Shown in pieces: positions 42,339 through 52,269 of a DNA stretch of 64,000 nt. A program made the position numbers and the translations under genes. The notes under the pieces were generated by a model. The model had not been told where the DNA came from. It ran no database searches and saw nothing but the letters and a program-made list of their open reading frames with translations. The stretch comes from Variovorax boronicumulans (lineage in GTDB: Bacteria; Pseudomonadota; Gammaproteobacteria; Burkholderiales; Burkholderiaceae_C), in assembly GCF_029892485.1 (NCBI RefSeq), contig NZ_JARXVG010000012.1, forward strand, positions 1-64,000. Direction: 5' to 3'. Each line of letters starts with the position of its first letter. The stretch's first letter is position 1.

Positions 42339-43304
42339 TCATTCGTAGCCGAACGACCGGACCCGGGCTTCGTCGTCGGCCCAGCCGGAACGCACCTTGA
42401 CCCACAGTTCGAGGAACACCTTGGCATCGGCCAGCTTCTCGAGCTCGACGCGCGTTTCCATGCCGATGCGCTTGATGCGCTCGCCCTTGTCGCCGATCAC
42501 CATGGCCTTGTGGCCGTCGCGCTCGACCACGATGGTGGCGGCGATGCGCAGCAGGCGCTTCTGGCCCTTTTTCTGGGGCGGCTCTTCCTCGAACTTGTCG
42601 ATGATGACGGTCGAGGTGTAGGGCAGTTCGTCGCCGGTCAGGCGGAACAGTTTTTCTCGCACCAGCTCGCCGGCCAGGAATTTCTCGCTGCGGTCGGTGA
42701 GTTCGTCTTCGGCGTAGAACCAGGGCTGCTCCGGCAGGTATTTCTCGCAGATGCCGAAGAGGCGCTCGACGTCCTTGGCGTTCTTGGCCGACATCGGCAC
42801 GAACTCGGCGAAGGCGTGCTTGGCCTGCATGGTCTGCAGCCAGGGGGCGATGTCGCCGCGGCGGTGCACGTTGTCCAGCTTGTTGGCCAGCAGCACGGTC
42901 GGAATGCCCTTGCCCAGCAGCTTGAGCACCCGCTCGTCGGCGGGCGTGAAGCTGCCGGCCTCGACCACGAACAGGATCAGGTCCACATCGCCCACCGCGC
43001 CCTGCACGGTCTTGTTGAGCGACTTGTTCAGCGCGTTGGCATGCAGGGTCTGGAAGCCCGGCGTGTCGACGAACACGAACTGCGTCGCACCCAGCGTGCG
43101 CATGCCGGTGATGCGGTGGCGCGTGGTCTGTGCCTTGCGCGAGGTGATGCTGATCTTCTGGCCGACCAGCGCATTGAGGAGGGTCGACTTGCCCACATTG
43201 GGCTTGCCGACGATGGCGATGAGGCCACAGTGTTGGGGTCCGCTTGCCGCCGTGTCGCCTGGGGCGTCTTCGGGGGCAGCTTCTGGATGGATAGCGTCGT
43301 TCAT
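42339..43304 (-). CDS. era: GTPase Era
   Basis: Essential GTPase of 30S assembly that binds the 3' end of 16S rRNA. The 321-residue protein has G1 GKPNVGKSTLLNAL, G3 DTPGF, G4 NKLD and G5 SAKN, and a C-terminal KH domain with GDKGERIKRIG. The N-terminus carries about 25 extra acidic/Ala residues before the G domain. It starts 7 bases after rnc, the usual rnc-era pairing. Confidence 0.97.
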   Translation of the reverse strand: MNDAIHPEAAPEDAPGDTAASGPQHCGLIAIVGKPNVGKSTLLNALVGQKISITSRKAQTTRHRITGMRTLGATQFVFVDTPGFQTLHANALNKSLNKTVQGAVGDVDLILFVVEAGSFTPADERVLKLLGKGIPTVLLANKLDNVHRRGDIAPWLQTMQAKHAFAEFVPMSAKNAKDVERLFGICEKYLPEQPWFYAEDELTDRSEKFLAGELVREKLFRLTGDELPYTSTVIIDKFEEEPPQKKGQKRLLRIAATIVVERDGHKAMVIGDKGERIKRIGMETRVELEKLADAKVFLELWVKVRSGWADDEARVRSFGYE

Positions 43305-43311
43305 TGTGATT

Positions 43312-43998
43312 TCACGCAGCACCGCGTGCCTTGAGCCGGATCAGCATGGCGGCCGCGGCGGCCTGCTCGCCGGCGCGGCGCGAGCCGCCGATGCCGCGTT
43401 CGCGAAGGCCCAACTCGGGCACCTCGCACTCGACATCGAAAGTCTGTTTGTGCGCTGCACCCAGCGTCGCGGCCACGCGATACATCGGCAGCTTCATTTT
43501 GTGGCCCTGCAGCCATTCCTGCAATTCGGTCTTGGGGTCCTTGGCCGCCGCTTCCATGCGGGGATTGATCTCGACCGATTCGTAGAGCCGGCGCACCAGC
43601 GCCTCGGCGGCCGAAAAGCCGGCGTCGAGGTAGACCGCACCGATCAGCGCTTCGAGCGCGTCGGCCAGGATCGAGGGCCGGCTCGGGCCGCCCGAACGGG
43701 CCTCGCCTTCGCCCAGGCGCAGCAGCGGCGACAGCTGGAGTTCGAGCGCCAGGCGGTGCAGGGTGTCCTGCTTGACCAGGTTGGCCCGCACGCGCGACAG
43801 ATCACCTTCGGGCAAGGCCGAGAGCCGGGTGTACAGCAGGTGCGATACCGCCAGGTTGAGCACTGAGTCCCCGAGGAACTCGAGGCGCTCGTTGTGGTCG
43901 GCCGAGAAGCTGCGGTGCGTGAGCGCGAGCTGGAGCAGCCGCGTGTCGGAGAACGAATGCTTGAGGCGCGCCTGCAGCGCGACGAGGCTGCCGTCCAC
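43312..43998 (-). CDS. rnc: Ribonuclease III
   Basis: Cuts double-stranded RNA, including the 30S rRNA precursor. The 228-residue protein has ALTHRSFSADHNERLEFLGDSVLNL (signature with the catalytic acidic residues, in two parts), DALEALIGAVYLDAG and a C-terminal dsRNA-binding domain ending GEQAAAAAMLIRLKARG. A GTG start is used because it gives the standard length; an ATG in frame appears only inside the DUF4845 gene. Possible earlier CTG codons lie over the DUF4845 stop. Confidence 0.95.
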   Translation of the reverse strand: MDGSLVALQARLKHSFSDTRLLQLALTHRSFSADHNERLEFLGDSVLNLAVSHLLYTRLSALPEGDLSRVRANLVKQDTLHRLALELQLSPLLRLGEGEARSGGPSRPSILADALEALIGAVYLDAGFSAAEALVRRLYESVEINPRMEAAAKDPKTELQEWLQGHKMKLPMYRVAATLGAAHKQTFDVECEVPELGLRERGIGGSRRAGEQAAAAAMLIRLKARGAA

Positions 43999-44015
43999 CT
44001 TTTTCAGCGCCGCGT

Positions 44016-44384
44016 TCAGCGGGTCTCGCCCTTGTACTTGAGCGTCAGGTAGGCCGGGCCGAACAGGGGGATCTCGCGCTCGTAGGCGTACGAGACCACG
44101 ACCTTGTCGCCGACCTTCTTGATGTCGAGGTCCTTGCCGCTGACCGACTTGAAGTCGTCGATGGCCTGGGCGCGATCGAAAATGGCGCGCACTTCGGGCA
44201 CGGTTGCGCCTTCCTTGGCCTTGTTGGCGGCCTTGTCGATGGCTTGCCATTCGATCAGCGTCGGGATGACCTGTGCGACGACAACGCCCAGGCAACCCAG
44301 TACCACTGCGACGAACAGCAGACCGATGAAAGAGATGCCGCGCTGGTGCGCGGCCCTGCTGCGGATGGACCCGTTAGCTCTCAT
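44016..44384 (-). CDS. DUF4845 membrane protein
   Basis: The 122-residue protein has a short positive N-terminus, one membrane helix (about 17-42, GISFIGLLFVAVVLGCLGVV) and a periplasmic part ending LFGPAYLTLKYKG. It is regularly found between lepB and rnc in beta- and gammaproteobacteria; function unknown. The pilin-like start (QRGISFIGLL) resembles a type IV prepilin leader, so processing as a pseudopilin cannot be excluded. Confidence 0.9.
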   Translation of the reverse strand: MRANGSIRSRAAHQRGISFIGLLFVAVVLGCLGVVVAQVIPTLIEWQAIDKAANKAKEGATVPEVRAIFDRAQAIDDFKSVSGKDLDIKKVGDKVVVSYAYEREIPLFGPAYLTLKYKGETR

Positions 44385-44423
44385 GCCCTCTTACCCCTCG
44401 AACAGTGTTGAATGACTGCTTGT

Positions 44424-45389
44424 TTATTGAAATGGACCGATGCGACCAAAATCGCCAAAATTCATCCAGACGAAGAACGCCCTGCCCACGATGTTCTTGT
44501 CCGGCACGAAGCCCCAGAAGCGGGAGTCCGCCGAATTATCGCGGTTGTCGCCCATCATGAAATACTGGCCGGCAGGCACCTTGCACACCACGCCTTCGAC
44601 CGAGTAGCGGCAGTTTTCGCGGAACGGGAAGTCGCTGGCGCCCGGCACGAAGGAAGGCGCGCCTTCGTCGTTCAGGATCTTGTGCTGCTTGCCGTTGAGG
44701 TTCTCGTCGAACTGCTTGAGCAGGCGCATCGATTCGCTGTCGAGGTAGTCGGGCGCCGCATCCTTGGACACCGGCTGGCCGTTGATCGTGAGCTTCTTGT
44801 TCAGGTAGGCCACCTCGTCGCCCGGGATGCCGACCACGCGCTTGATGTAATCCATGCTCGGCTTGGGCGGATAGCGAAACACCACCACGTCGCCACGCGC
44901 GAGCGGCGTGCCCTCGGTGATCTTGGCGTTGATGACCGGAAGGCGCAGGCCGTAGGTGAACTTGTTGACCAGGATCAGGTCGCCGGTCAGCAGCGTGGGC
45001 ATCATCGAACCCGACGGGATCTTGAAGGGCTCGTAGAGAAACGACCGCAGCAGGAACACCACCAGGATCACAGGGAACAGGCCCGCCGTCCAGTCCAGCC
45101 ACCAGGGCTGCATCAGCAGGCGCTCGCTGGCCTTGGTGTCGGCGGTGTCGACCTGGGTGATGCCCTGGCCGGCCAGCCGCGCATTGCGCTCGGCCATCGA
45201 GGCTTCGAGCCGGGCGGCAGCCGCTTCGCGTTTCGGCAGGAAATAGAAACGCTCGGCCAGCCAGTAGAGACCGGTGACCACCGTGGCCACGAACAGCAGC
45301 AATGCGAAGTTGCCTTCGATCGCGCCGAAATACCAGGCGCCGACATAGCTGGCGAACGCCGCAAGGACCAGGGAAGTGATGAGTGCCAT
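44424..45389 (-). CDS. lepB: Signal peptidase I
   Basis: Cleaves signal peptides of exported proteins. The 321-residue protein has two N-terminal hydrophobic segments (1-20 and 27-50) and a third near 100-115. The catalytic Ser128 is in KIPSGSMMPTL and the general-base Lys183 in DYIKRVVGIPGD. Further conserved boxes are GDVVVFRYP and MGDNRDNSADSRFWG. It lies 7 bases after lepA, as in many proteobacteria. Confidence 0.98.
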   Translation of the reverse strand: MALITSLVLAAFASYVGAWYFGAIEGNFALLLFVATVVTGLYWLAERFYFLPKREAAAARLEASMAERNARLAGQGITQVDTADTKASERLLMQPWWLDWTAGLFPVILVVFLLRSFLYEPFKIPSGSMMPTLLTGDLILVNKFTYGLRLPVINAKITEGTPLARGDVVVFRYPPKPSMDYIKRVVGIPGDEVAYLNKKLTINGQPVSKDAAPDYLDSESMRLLKQFDENLNGKQHKILNDEGAPSFVPGASDFPFRENCRYSVEGVVCKVPAGQYFMMGDNRDNSADSRFWGFVPDKNIVGRAFFVWMNFGDFGRIGPFQ

Positions 45390-45396
45390 TTTTTGA

Positions 45397-47208
<1,812 letters not shown>

Positions 47209-47262
47209 CAACGGGAACGCTTAAGTACTTGAATTGGCTCGTGCCCAGCGGTGAGCGGGCAA

Positions 47263-47294
47263 GAAAAAAGGGCGCGTCTTCTGGAGACGCGCCC
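47263..47294 (-). terminator. Intrinsic terminator upstream of lepA (minus strand)
   Basis: On the minus strand GGGCGCGTCT and AGACGCGCCC form a perfect 10-base-pair stem with a 5-base loop, followed by TTTTTT. It lies 55 bases before the lepA start, so it either ends a separate upstream transcript or attenuates lepA-lepB. Confidence 0.9.
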
Positions 47295-47674
47295 TGAACC
47301 AACAAGCAATGGCAACTGCAGTAGTTGGAACTTCATTGTAGGCAAAAAGGGAGGCACGTACATCCGGGAACAGGGTCCAAAGGGCTCGTTGCGGGTCCAC
47401 AACATCAAAGATACAAACAGGTTATCCACAGGATCGGTGGAGCACTCACTGAACAACTTGTGGGCGATCTGTGGAGCACCGGTGGACTGCTGTCTGACAT
47501 CTCGCATCGTGAAGGTCGTTGCACTCCTTATGCGCTGACCGGCCGCTGCAAGTGCTCTATTCTACCGAAAACCGTCCTTAGCCTCTCAGAAAGTTAGTGG
47601 CTGCAAACCAAAATCAGGACTTTTGGAGTCTCAGATTTTTTTAGGGATCCACGCCCGAACGTCGTAAACACCTC
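47295..47674 (-). other. Unassigned non-coding region between two terminators, mucD-lepA gap
   Basis: About 380 bases lie between the mucD terminator and the terminator before lepA. A TAGAAT hexamer on the minus strand (47564-47559) is a possible -10 box without a good -35. There is one perfect DnaA-box sequence TTATCCACA (47422-47430) and a direct repeat GATCnGTGGAGCAC at 47432-47445 and 47466-47479. A 99-codon frame runs through the region to the lepA start but passes through the terminator and has no ribosome binding site. A small RNA or a long lepA leader is possible; nothing is proven. Confidence 0.5.
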
Positions 47675-47712
47675 AAAAAAATGGCCCCAAACCCGACTGC
47701 GGGGTGGGGCCA
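47675..47712 (-). terminator. Intrinsic terminator after mucD
   Basis: On the minus strand TGGCCCC pairs with GGGGCCA around a region that itself can pair (CCC/GGG), and a run of seven T follows. It starts 19 bases after the mucD stop and closes the rpoE-rseA-rseB-mucD unit. Confidence 0.88.
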
Positions 47713-47730
47713 CTTGACGGCGGCGCCGGA

Positions 47731-49215
47731 TCAGCGTGTGGGGCGGATCAAAGCGTACTGCGCCCAATCGCCACGCCGGAACAACACGCTGAGCGCCTTG
47801 TTCTTGTCGGCCTTGGCGAGCGCCGACTCGAACTCGCGGGTGTTGGCCACCTCGATGTTGCCCACGGCCAGGATGATGTCGCCTTCGCGAAGGCCGGCAC
47901 GCGCAGCAGCTTCGCTGGCCGTGTCGACCTTCACGCCGCCCTTGAGCTTGAGCTCCTTCTTCTGCGCATCGTTGAGATCGCTGACAGCAAGACCGAGCGA
48001 CTTGGCCGCCGCGGAGGCCGATGGCTTCGGTGCCGGTTCGTCACGATCGGAGGCACGCTTGGCTGGCTTGTCGGGCTCGATCTCGGCAATGGTCACGCTC
48101 AGGTCGCGCGAACTGCCGCGACGGGACACCGTGAGCGTGCTCTTCGTGCCCGGCTTGGTGTTGCCCACGAGGCGCGGCAGATCGCTCGGCTTCTCGATGG
48201 GCTTGCCGTCGAACTTGGTGATGACGTCACCCGGCTCCACACCGGCCTTCTCGCCGGGCGAGCCGGCTTCGACGCCGCGCACCAGCGCGCCCTGCGCCTT
48301 GCTCAGGCCGATGGCTTCGGCCACGTCCTTCGTGACCTGGTCGATCTGCACGCCGATGCGGCCGCGGGAAACACGCCCCGTGGTGCGCAGCTGTTCGCTC
48401 ACGCGGATCGCCTCGTCGATCGGGATCGAGAACGAGATGCCCATGAAGCCACCCGAGCGCGAGTAGATCTGGCTGTTGATGCCAACCACTTCGCCGCGCA
48501 TGTTGATCAGCGGACCGCCCGAGTTGCCGGGGTTGATGGCCACGTCGGTCTGGATGAACGGCAGGTATTCGCCGGTGTCGCGCTGCTTGGCGCTCACGAT
48601 GCCGGCCGTGACGGTGTTCTCCAGGCCGAAGGGCGAGCCGATGGCCATCACCCATTCGCCAACGCGCAGCTTGGAGATGTCGCCCACCTTCACCGCGGGC
48701 AGGCCGGTGGCTTCGATCTTGACGACCGCGACGTCGGTGCGCTTGTCGGCGCCGACGATCTTGGCCTTGAACTCGCGCTTGTCGGGCAGCGTGACCAGCA
48801 CCTCGGAGGCGTCTTCCACCACGTGCGCATTGGTCATGACGTACCCGTCGGCCGTCAGGATGAAGCCGGAGCCGACACCGCGCGGGCGCTCCTCTTCCTG
48901 GGGCTGCTGCGGCCTGTTGGGGCGCGGCCCCTGGCGCGGCGTGCCCGGCGCGGGCTGCCCGAAGAAGCGACGGAAGAATTCCTGCATTTCCTCGTCCATC
49001 TCGCCGTTGCCGGTGCCGCGTTGCGCGACCTTCTCGACGGTGCGGATGTTGACGACGGAGGGACCGACTTGGTCGACCAGGTCGGTGAAGTCGGGCAGCG
49101 TGCGCGTTTGCGCGTGGACGGGCTCCACGGGAAGGAAGGTGGCTCCGGCTGTCAATGCGAGCGCGAAAGCCAGCACACCGGAACGAAGCTTGTGTCCCTC
49201 GACTTTGAACATCAT
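47731..49215 (-). CDS. mucD: Do-family periplasmic serine protease (DegP/MucD type)
   Basis: Periplasmic protease/chaperone of the envelope stress response. The 494-residue protein has a signal peptide (cleavage near VHA35) and the trypsin-like triad His131 (TNAHVVEDA), Asp161 (RTDVAVVK) and Ser232 (INPGNSGGPL). Two PDZ domains follow (about 280-370 and 405-490). A Pro/Gln-rich insertion (about 85-112, PAPGTPRQGPRPNRPQQPQ) lies in the LA-loop region. It is last in rpoE-rseA-rseB-mucD, so sigma-E control is likely. Confidence 0.96.
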   Translation of the reverse strand: MMFKVEGHKLRSGVLAFALALTAGATFLPVEPVHAQTRTLPDFTDLVDQVGPSVVNIRTVEKVAQRGTGNGEMDEEMQEFFRRFFGQPAPGTPRQGPRPNRPQQPQEEERPRGVGSGFILTADGYVMTNAHVVEDASEVLVTLPDKREFKAKIVGADKRTDVAVVKIEATGLPAVKVGDISKLRVGEWVMAIGSPFGLENTVTAGIVSAKQRDTGEYLPFIQTDVAINPGNSGGPLINMRGEVVGINSQIYSRSGGFMGISFSIPIDEAIRVSEQLRTTGRVSRGRIGVQIDQVTKDVAEAIGLSKAQGALVRGVEAGSPGEKAGVEPGDVITKFDGKPIEKPSDLPRLVGNTKPGTKSTLTVSRRGSSRDLSVTIAEIEPDKPAKRASDRDEPAPKPSASAAAKSLGLAVSDLNDAQKKELKLKGGVKVDTASEAAARAGLREGDIILAVGNIEVANTREFESALAKADKNKALSVLFRRGDWAQYALIRPTR

Positions 49216-49312
49216 CGGTTTTCTTTCAAAAGAACAGAGAGCGGCTAAACAACAGAAGCTATGAGTTGGCGCTGCGCGCTTGGTTCAGCGCCATCTGCGC
49301 TTGAATGGCTTG

Positions 49313-50383
49313 TCAGCGTGTGCGTGCAAGGCTTTGGGCAAATGCATTGAGCGTCTGCGGCGGCACCTCGCCCACCGCGGTCAGCCACCAGTCGCTCGCG
49401 GGTTCGGGCAACCGCCGGCGGATCGCATTGGTGGCGCCGATGGTCAGCATGCCGTCGCGCGGCGCACGGGCGGCATCGTAGCGCTCGATGAAAAGCGACA
49501 CCGAGGCCAAGCCATCCGAAAAAGTCCACTGGACCGTTGCCGCATCCTGCTTCGACTTGTCGCCACCAGCGGTCGGCCGGCGGAAGAAGCTGCGGGGCTT
49601 GAAGCCCGCCACGGGCGCGCTGAGTGTCCAGCCTTCGTCCTGTGCCGTGGTGCGCTCGAGCTCCAGCTTCTCGATGCGGTAGCCCGAGGTGTTGGTCATC
49701 ATCTGCGCCAGCGCCTGCGCTTTCACGGGCGCATCGAGCTGCAGTTCGGAGAATGCCGATTGCTCCACCACCCGCGATTCGCTGTCGATGGTCTGCAGCT
49801 TCACCACCAGGCCCGAGCGGCGCTCGCTCCAGATGCGGTAGCCGAAGCGCAGGCCGTCGTGCGGCACCAACTGAACCACGTCGGCATCGAAGCCGGCCAC
49901 GCGGTCCTTGCCGATCGCGCGCACGTCGTAGAAGTCGCCGATCGACGAATCGGTCTTGTCCGGCAGGTTGGGGAAGAGGTCGAGGTTCTCGCGCTTTTCG
50001 ACCTTCACGACCTTCGCCTCGGGCAGGAAAGTCATGACATTGCGATTGCGCCGGAAGGTCGAGCGCGGCGGGCCTGAGAGAGCCTCGATGCGCTCGATCT
50101 GATGATCGCCGTCGCGCACATGCCAGATGCGCGCGCTCGACAGGTCGCCGCCGGGCGCCGACACCACGAAGGTGCCCACATAGTTGCGTTGCCGCGCGCC
50201 AGTGTGCATGCGCTGCAGCCAGTCGGCCACGCTCATCGCCGGTGGCTCGTCCGTCTGCGCCGCAGCCGCACCCTTGGCGGTCGCCGGGCCGGAGCGGTTT
50301 TGTGCGGTGGCAACCTGCGCGAAGCAGAAGGCTGCAAACACAAGCACGAACGCGCGTGCGGAGATCGGCATCTGAACGGTCAT
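49313..50383 (-). CDS. rseB: Periplasmic sigma-E regulatory protein RseB/MucB
   Basis: Binds the periplasmic part of the anti-sigma factor and senses lipoprotein or LPS stress. The 356-residue protein has a signal peptide ending VATA|QN, the lipid-binding-like N-domain (DWLQRMHTGARQRNYVGTFV) and VWHVRDGDHQIERIEAL-like strands, and the smaller C-domain near 230-350. It lies 22 bases after rseA. The last residues AQSLARTR complete the usual length. Confidence 0.95.
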   Translation of the reverse strand: MTVQMPISARAFVLVFAAFCFAQVATAQNRSGPATAKGAAAAQTDEPPAMSVADWLQRMHTGARQRNYVGTFVVSAPGGDLSSARIWHVRDGDHQIERIEALSGPPRSTFRRNRNVMTFLPEAKVVKVEKRENLDLFPNLPDKTDSSIGDFYDVRAIGKDRVAGFDADVVQLVPHDGLRFGYRIWSERRSGLVVKLQTIDSESRVVEQSAFSELQLDAPVKAQALAQMMTNTSGYRIEKLELERTTAQDEGWTLSAPVAGFKPRSFFRRPTAGGDKSKQDAATVQWTFSDGLASVSLFIERYDAARAPRDGMLTIGATNAIRRRLPEPASDWWLTAVGEVPPQTLNAFAQSLARTR

Positions 50384-50405
50384 TGCGGGCGGTTACGGAC
50401 GCGCC

Positions 50406-51071
50406 TCAGCGCGTAGGTCCCTCGAAGGTGGCGTTGCGCAGGAAACCGGAAGGCATTTGCGAAGCACCGCCAGCCTGCTGGTGCGCTTCGAGCAATTGAT
50501 CGAGACGCGGATCGCGCAGCATGACCTGCGGATTGCCGTTGCCGACCATCACGCGGGTCGGCGTCAACGTGGCACCGGCCGGCTGCTGGCTGCCGATAGC
50601 CGCTGCCGCCAGGACCGAATTCGTCGCAGGTTGTTGCTGGGCCGCAATCTGCGCGCCAGCTTGCGAACCAGCGGTGCCACTGCCGATGAGCGTCCAGCTG
50701 ATGGCGGCCACGGCCACCATCGAAGCGGCGCCCGCCACCAGTTTCCAGCGGAAGACCGGCTCGTTGGCCGCATCGACCCTGCGCTGAATCTGGATCGCTG
50801 CAGGCGCGGCCGCTGGCACCAGCGCCGGCATCGCAATCACGGGTTCGGCGGCGAGTCGTTGCTGGAAACGCGCGAGGAACGCCGAGCTGTCGCTGCACGT
50901 CGAATGAGAGCCCGAACGCAACACGTCGCCCACCACGTGGTAGGTGTGCCAGGCTGCGCGCGAATCGCCCTCGGTGCAGACCGCATCGATCGCCTGCGCG
51001 AACGCCTCGCCCTGCAAATGACCATCCGCAAGTGCGGACACCTGTTCACGAACCGTCATCGTCTGATTCAT
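50406..51071 (-). CDS. rseA: Anti-sigma-E factor RseA/MucA-like
   Basis: Inner-membrane anti-sigma factor. The 221-residue protein has an N-terminal sigma-binding domain (VREQVSALADGHLQGEAFAQ, then WHTYHVVGDVLRS, typical of RseA_N). One membrane helix (about 109-130, KLVAGAASMVAVAAISWTLI) and an Ala/Gln-rich periplasmic tail follow. The ATG gives MNQTMTVREQ; it is 17 bases after rpoE. Confidence 0.93.
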   Translation of the reverse strand: MNQTMTVREQVSALADGHLQGEAFAQAIDAVCTEGDSRAAWHTYHVVGDVLRSGSHSTCSDSSAFLARFQQRLAAEPVIAMPALVPAAAPAAIQIQRRVDAANEPVFRWKLVAGAASMVAVAAISWTLIGSGTAGSQAGAQIAAQQQPATNSVLAAAAIGSQQPAGATLTPTRVMVGNGNPQVMLRDPRLDQLLEAHQQAGGASQMPSGFLRNATFEGPTR

Positions 51072-51088
51072 TTCATTCACCTGCTTAC

Positions 51089-51763
51089 TTACCAACGCTT
51101 GCCGGACTGGTTGTCCAGAAGCGGTTTGACCCTGGCCGAAATGGCTTCGCGCGCCCGGAAAATACGTGAGCGCACCGTGCCGATAGGGCAATCCATGACC
51201 TCGGCAATTTCTTCGTAACTCATTCCCTCGATCTCGCGCAGCGTGACTGCCTGGCGCAACTCGGCTGGGAGCGCTTCCATGGCTGCCTCGACGGCACTGG
51301 CGATTTCGTTCGCTGCCATGACCGATTCGGGGGTTTCGTCGCTGATTGGTTCGTTTCCGGGACGGTAAGTTTCATCGTCGTCGTCAGAAGACGGCCGCAG
51401 CGCGCTTTCGGAGATGGTCGGATCGCGCTTCATGTCCACCAGCGCCTTCTTGGCGGTGTTGACCGCGATCCGGTAGAGCCAGGTGTAGAACTGCGCCTCG
51501 CCGCGGAACTGGTGCAGCGCGCGGTAGGCGCGGATGAAGGTTTCCTGGGCGATGTCCTCGACCAGGTCGACATCGCGCACCATGCGGCCGATCAGCCGCT
51601 CGATGCGGCGCTGGTACTTGATGACCAAGAGCTCGAAAGCCTTCTGGTCCCCCGCGACCGTGCGCTGGACCAGCTGGAAATCGACCTCGCCCGGGCGCGG
51701 CGCCTCGGGCGGCGCGTCGGTCAGGCCGGAATCCGGTGGCACTGGCGGGGGAGAAGTTGTCAT
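51089..51763 (-). CDS. rpoE: RNA polymerase sigma-E factor
   Basis: ECF sigma factor for envelope stress. The 224-residue protein has region 2 (about 28-95: FELLVIKYQRRIERLIGRMV and DLVEDIAQETFIRAYRAL) and region 4 (about 160-215: LREIEGMSYEEIAEVMDCPIG, then TVRSRIFRARE). The linker is acidic (SSDDDDETYRPGNEP). The N-terminus has a Pro-rich extension of about 25 residues. The ATG was chosen because upstream codons read the neighbouring gene out of frame. Confidence 0.97.
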   Translation of the reverse strand: MTTSPPPVPPDSGLTDAPPEAPRPGEVDFQLVQRTVAGDQKAFELLVIKYQRRIERLIGRMVRDVDLVEDIAQETFIRAYRALHQFRGEAQFYTWLYRIAVNTAKKALVDMKRDPTISESALRPSSDDDDETYRPGNEPISDETPESVMAANEIASAVEAAMEALPAELRQAVTLREIEGMSYEEIAEVMDCPIGTVRSRIFRAREAISARVKPLLDNQSGKRW

Positions 51764-51773
51764 CGACGGGATT

Positions 51774-52256
51774 TCAGGGCGCGTCGGCGGGGGCCGTCGC
51801 GCGCCACGGATCGCCGGCAGACTCAGCGGCGGGCGCGCGTGCATACACCGCGCGGCGCACATCGCGCCAGCGCTCGGGCATGGAGCTCTGCTCGAGCCAG
51901 ACCCAGCGCGCAGCGCGGCCCGGCTCCGAGCGCCTGACCAGCATCAGCGATTGGAAATCGAGCGCAACCGTGGCCCGCGCCGCGCGAACGCCACGGGTCG
52001 GATCAGCCCCCGTCAGGGACCAATGAAGCCCGTCGAAGTGCAGCGTGGCAGCGCCTTCGCGCCGCAAGCCGAAGCCCGCGGCAATGCCAGAGAACACGAC
52101 GCTGAGGACCAGCAGCAGCTGGCGCCATCCAGCGCTATCGAAGAGATAGCAGGATGCGCCCGCGCAGCAAGCGCCCAAGGTCCAGAGAACAACAAGAATC
52201 CGGGTAGCACCGCGTGAGCGCCCCACCGGATAGGTCACCGACGGCGCGCTGTGCAT
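51774..52256 (-). CDS. Two-helix membrane protein of unknown function between fabF and rpoE
   Basis: The 160-residue protein has two membrane helices (about 15-37, RILVVLWTLGACCAGASCYL, and 42-62, QLLLVLSVVFSGIAAGFGL). A soluble C-terminal part follows with LHFDGLHWSLTG and QSLMLVRRSEPGRAARWVWL. Two helices plus a beta-rich tail with W-x-W-L resembles the layout of YgfX/CptA proteins, but I cannot confirm the family. The start ATG is 13 bases after fabF, and the stop is 10 bases before rpoE, so it could carry fab-linked transcription into rpoE. Confidence 0.75.
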   Translation of the reverse strand: MHSAPSVTYPVGRSRGATRILVVLWTLGACCAGASCYLFDSAGWRQLLLVLSVVFSGIAAGFGLRREGAATLHFDGLHWSLTGADPTRGVRAARATVALDFQSLMLVRRSEPGRAARWVWLEQSSMPERWRDVRRAVYARAPAAESAGDPWRATAPADAP

Positions 52257-52269
52257 GGGAGAGCAATGC

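Noticed and set aside
47422..47430. Replication origin suggested by a perfect DnaA box
   Set aside because: There is only one exact box, no A/T-rich unwinding region and no dnaA, dnaN or parAB nearby.
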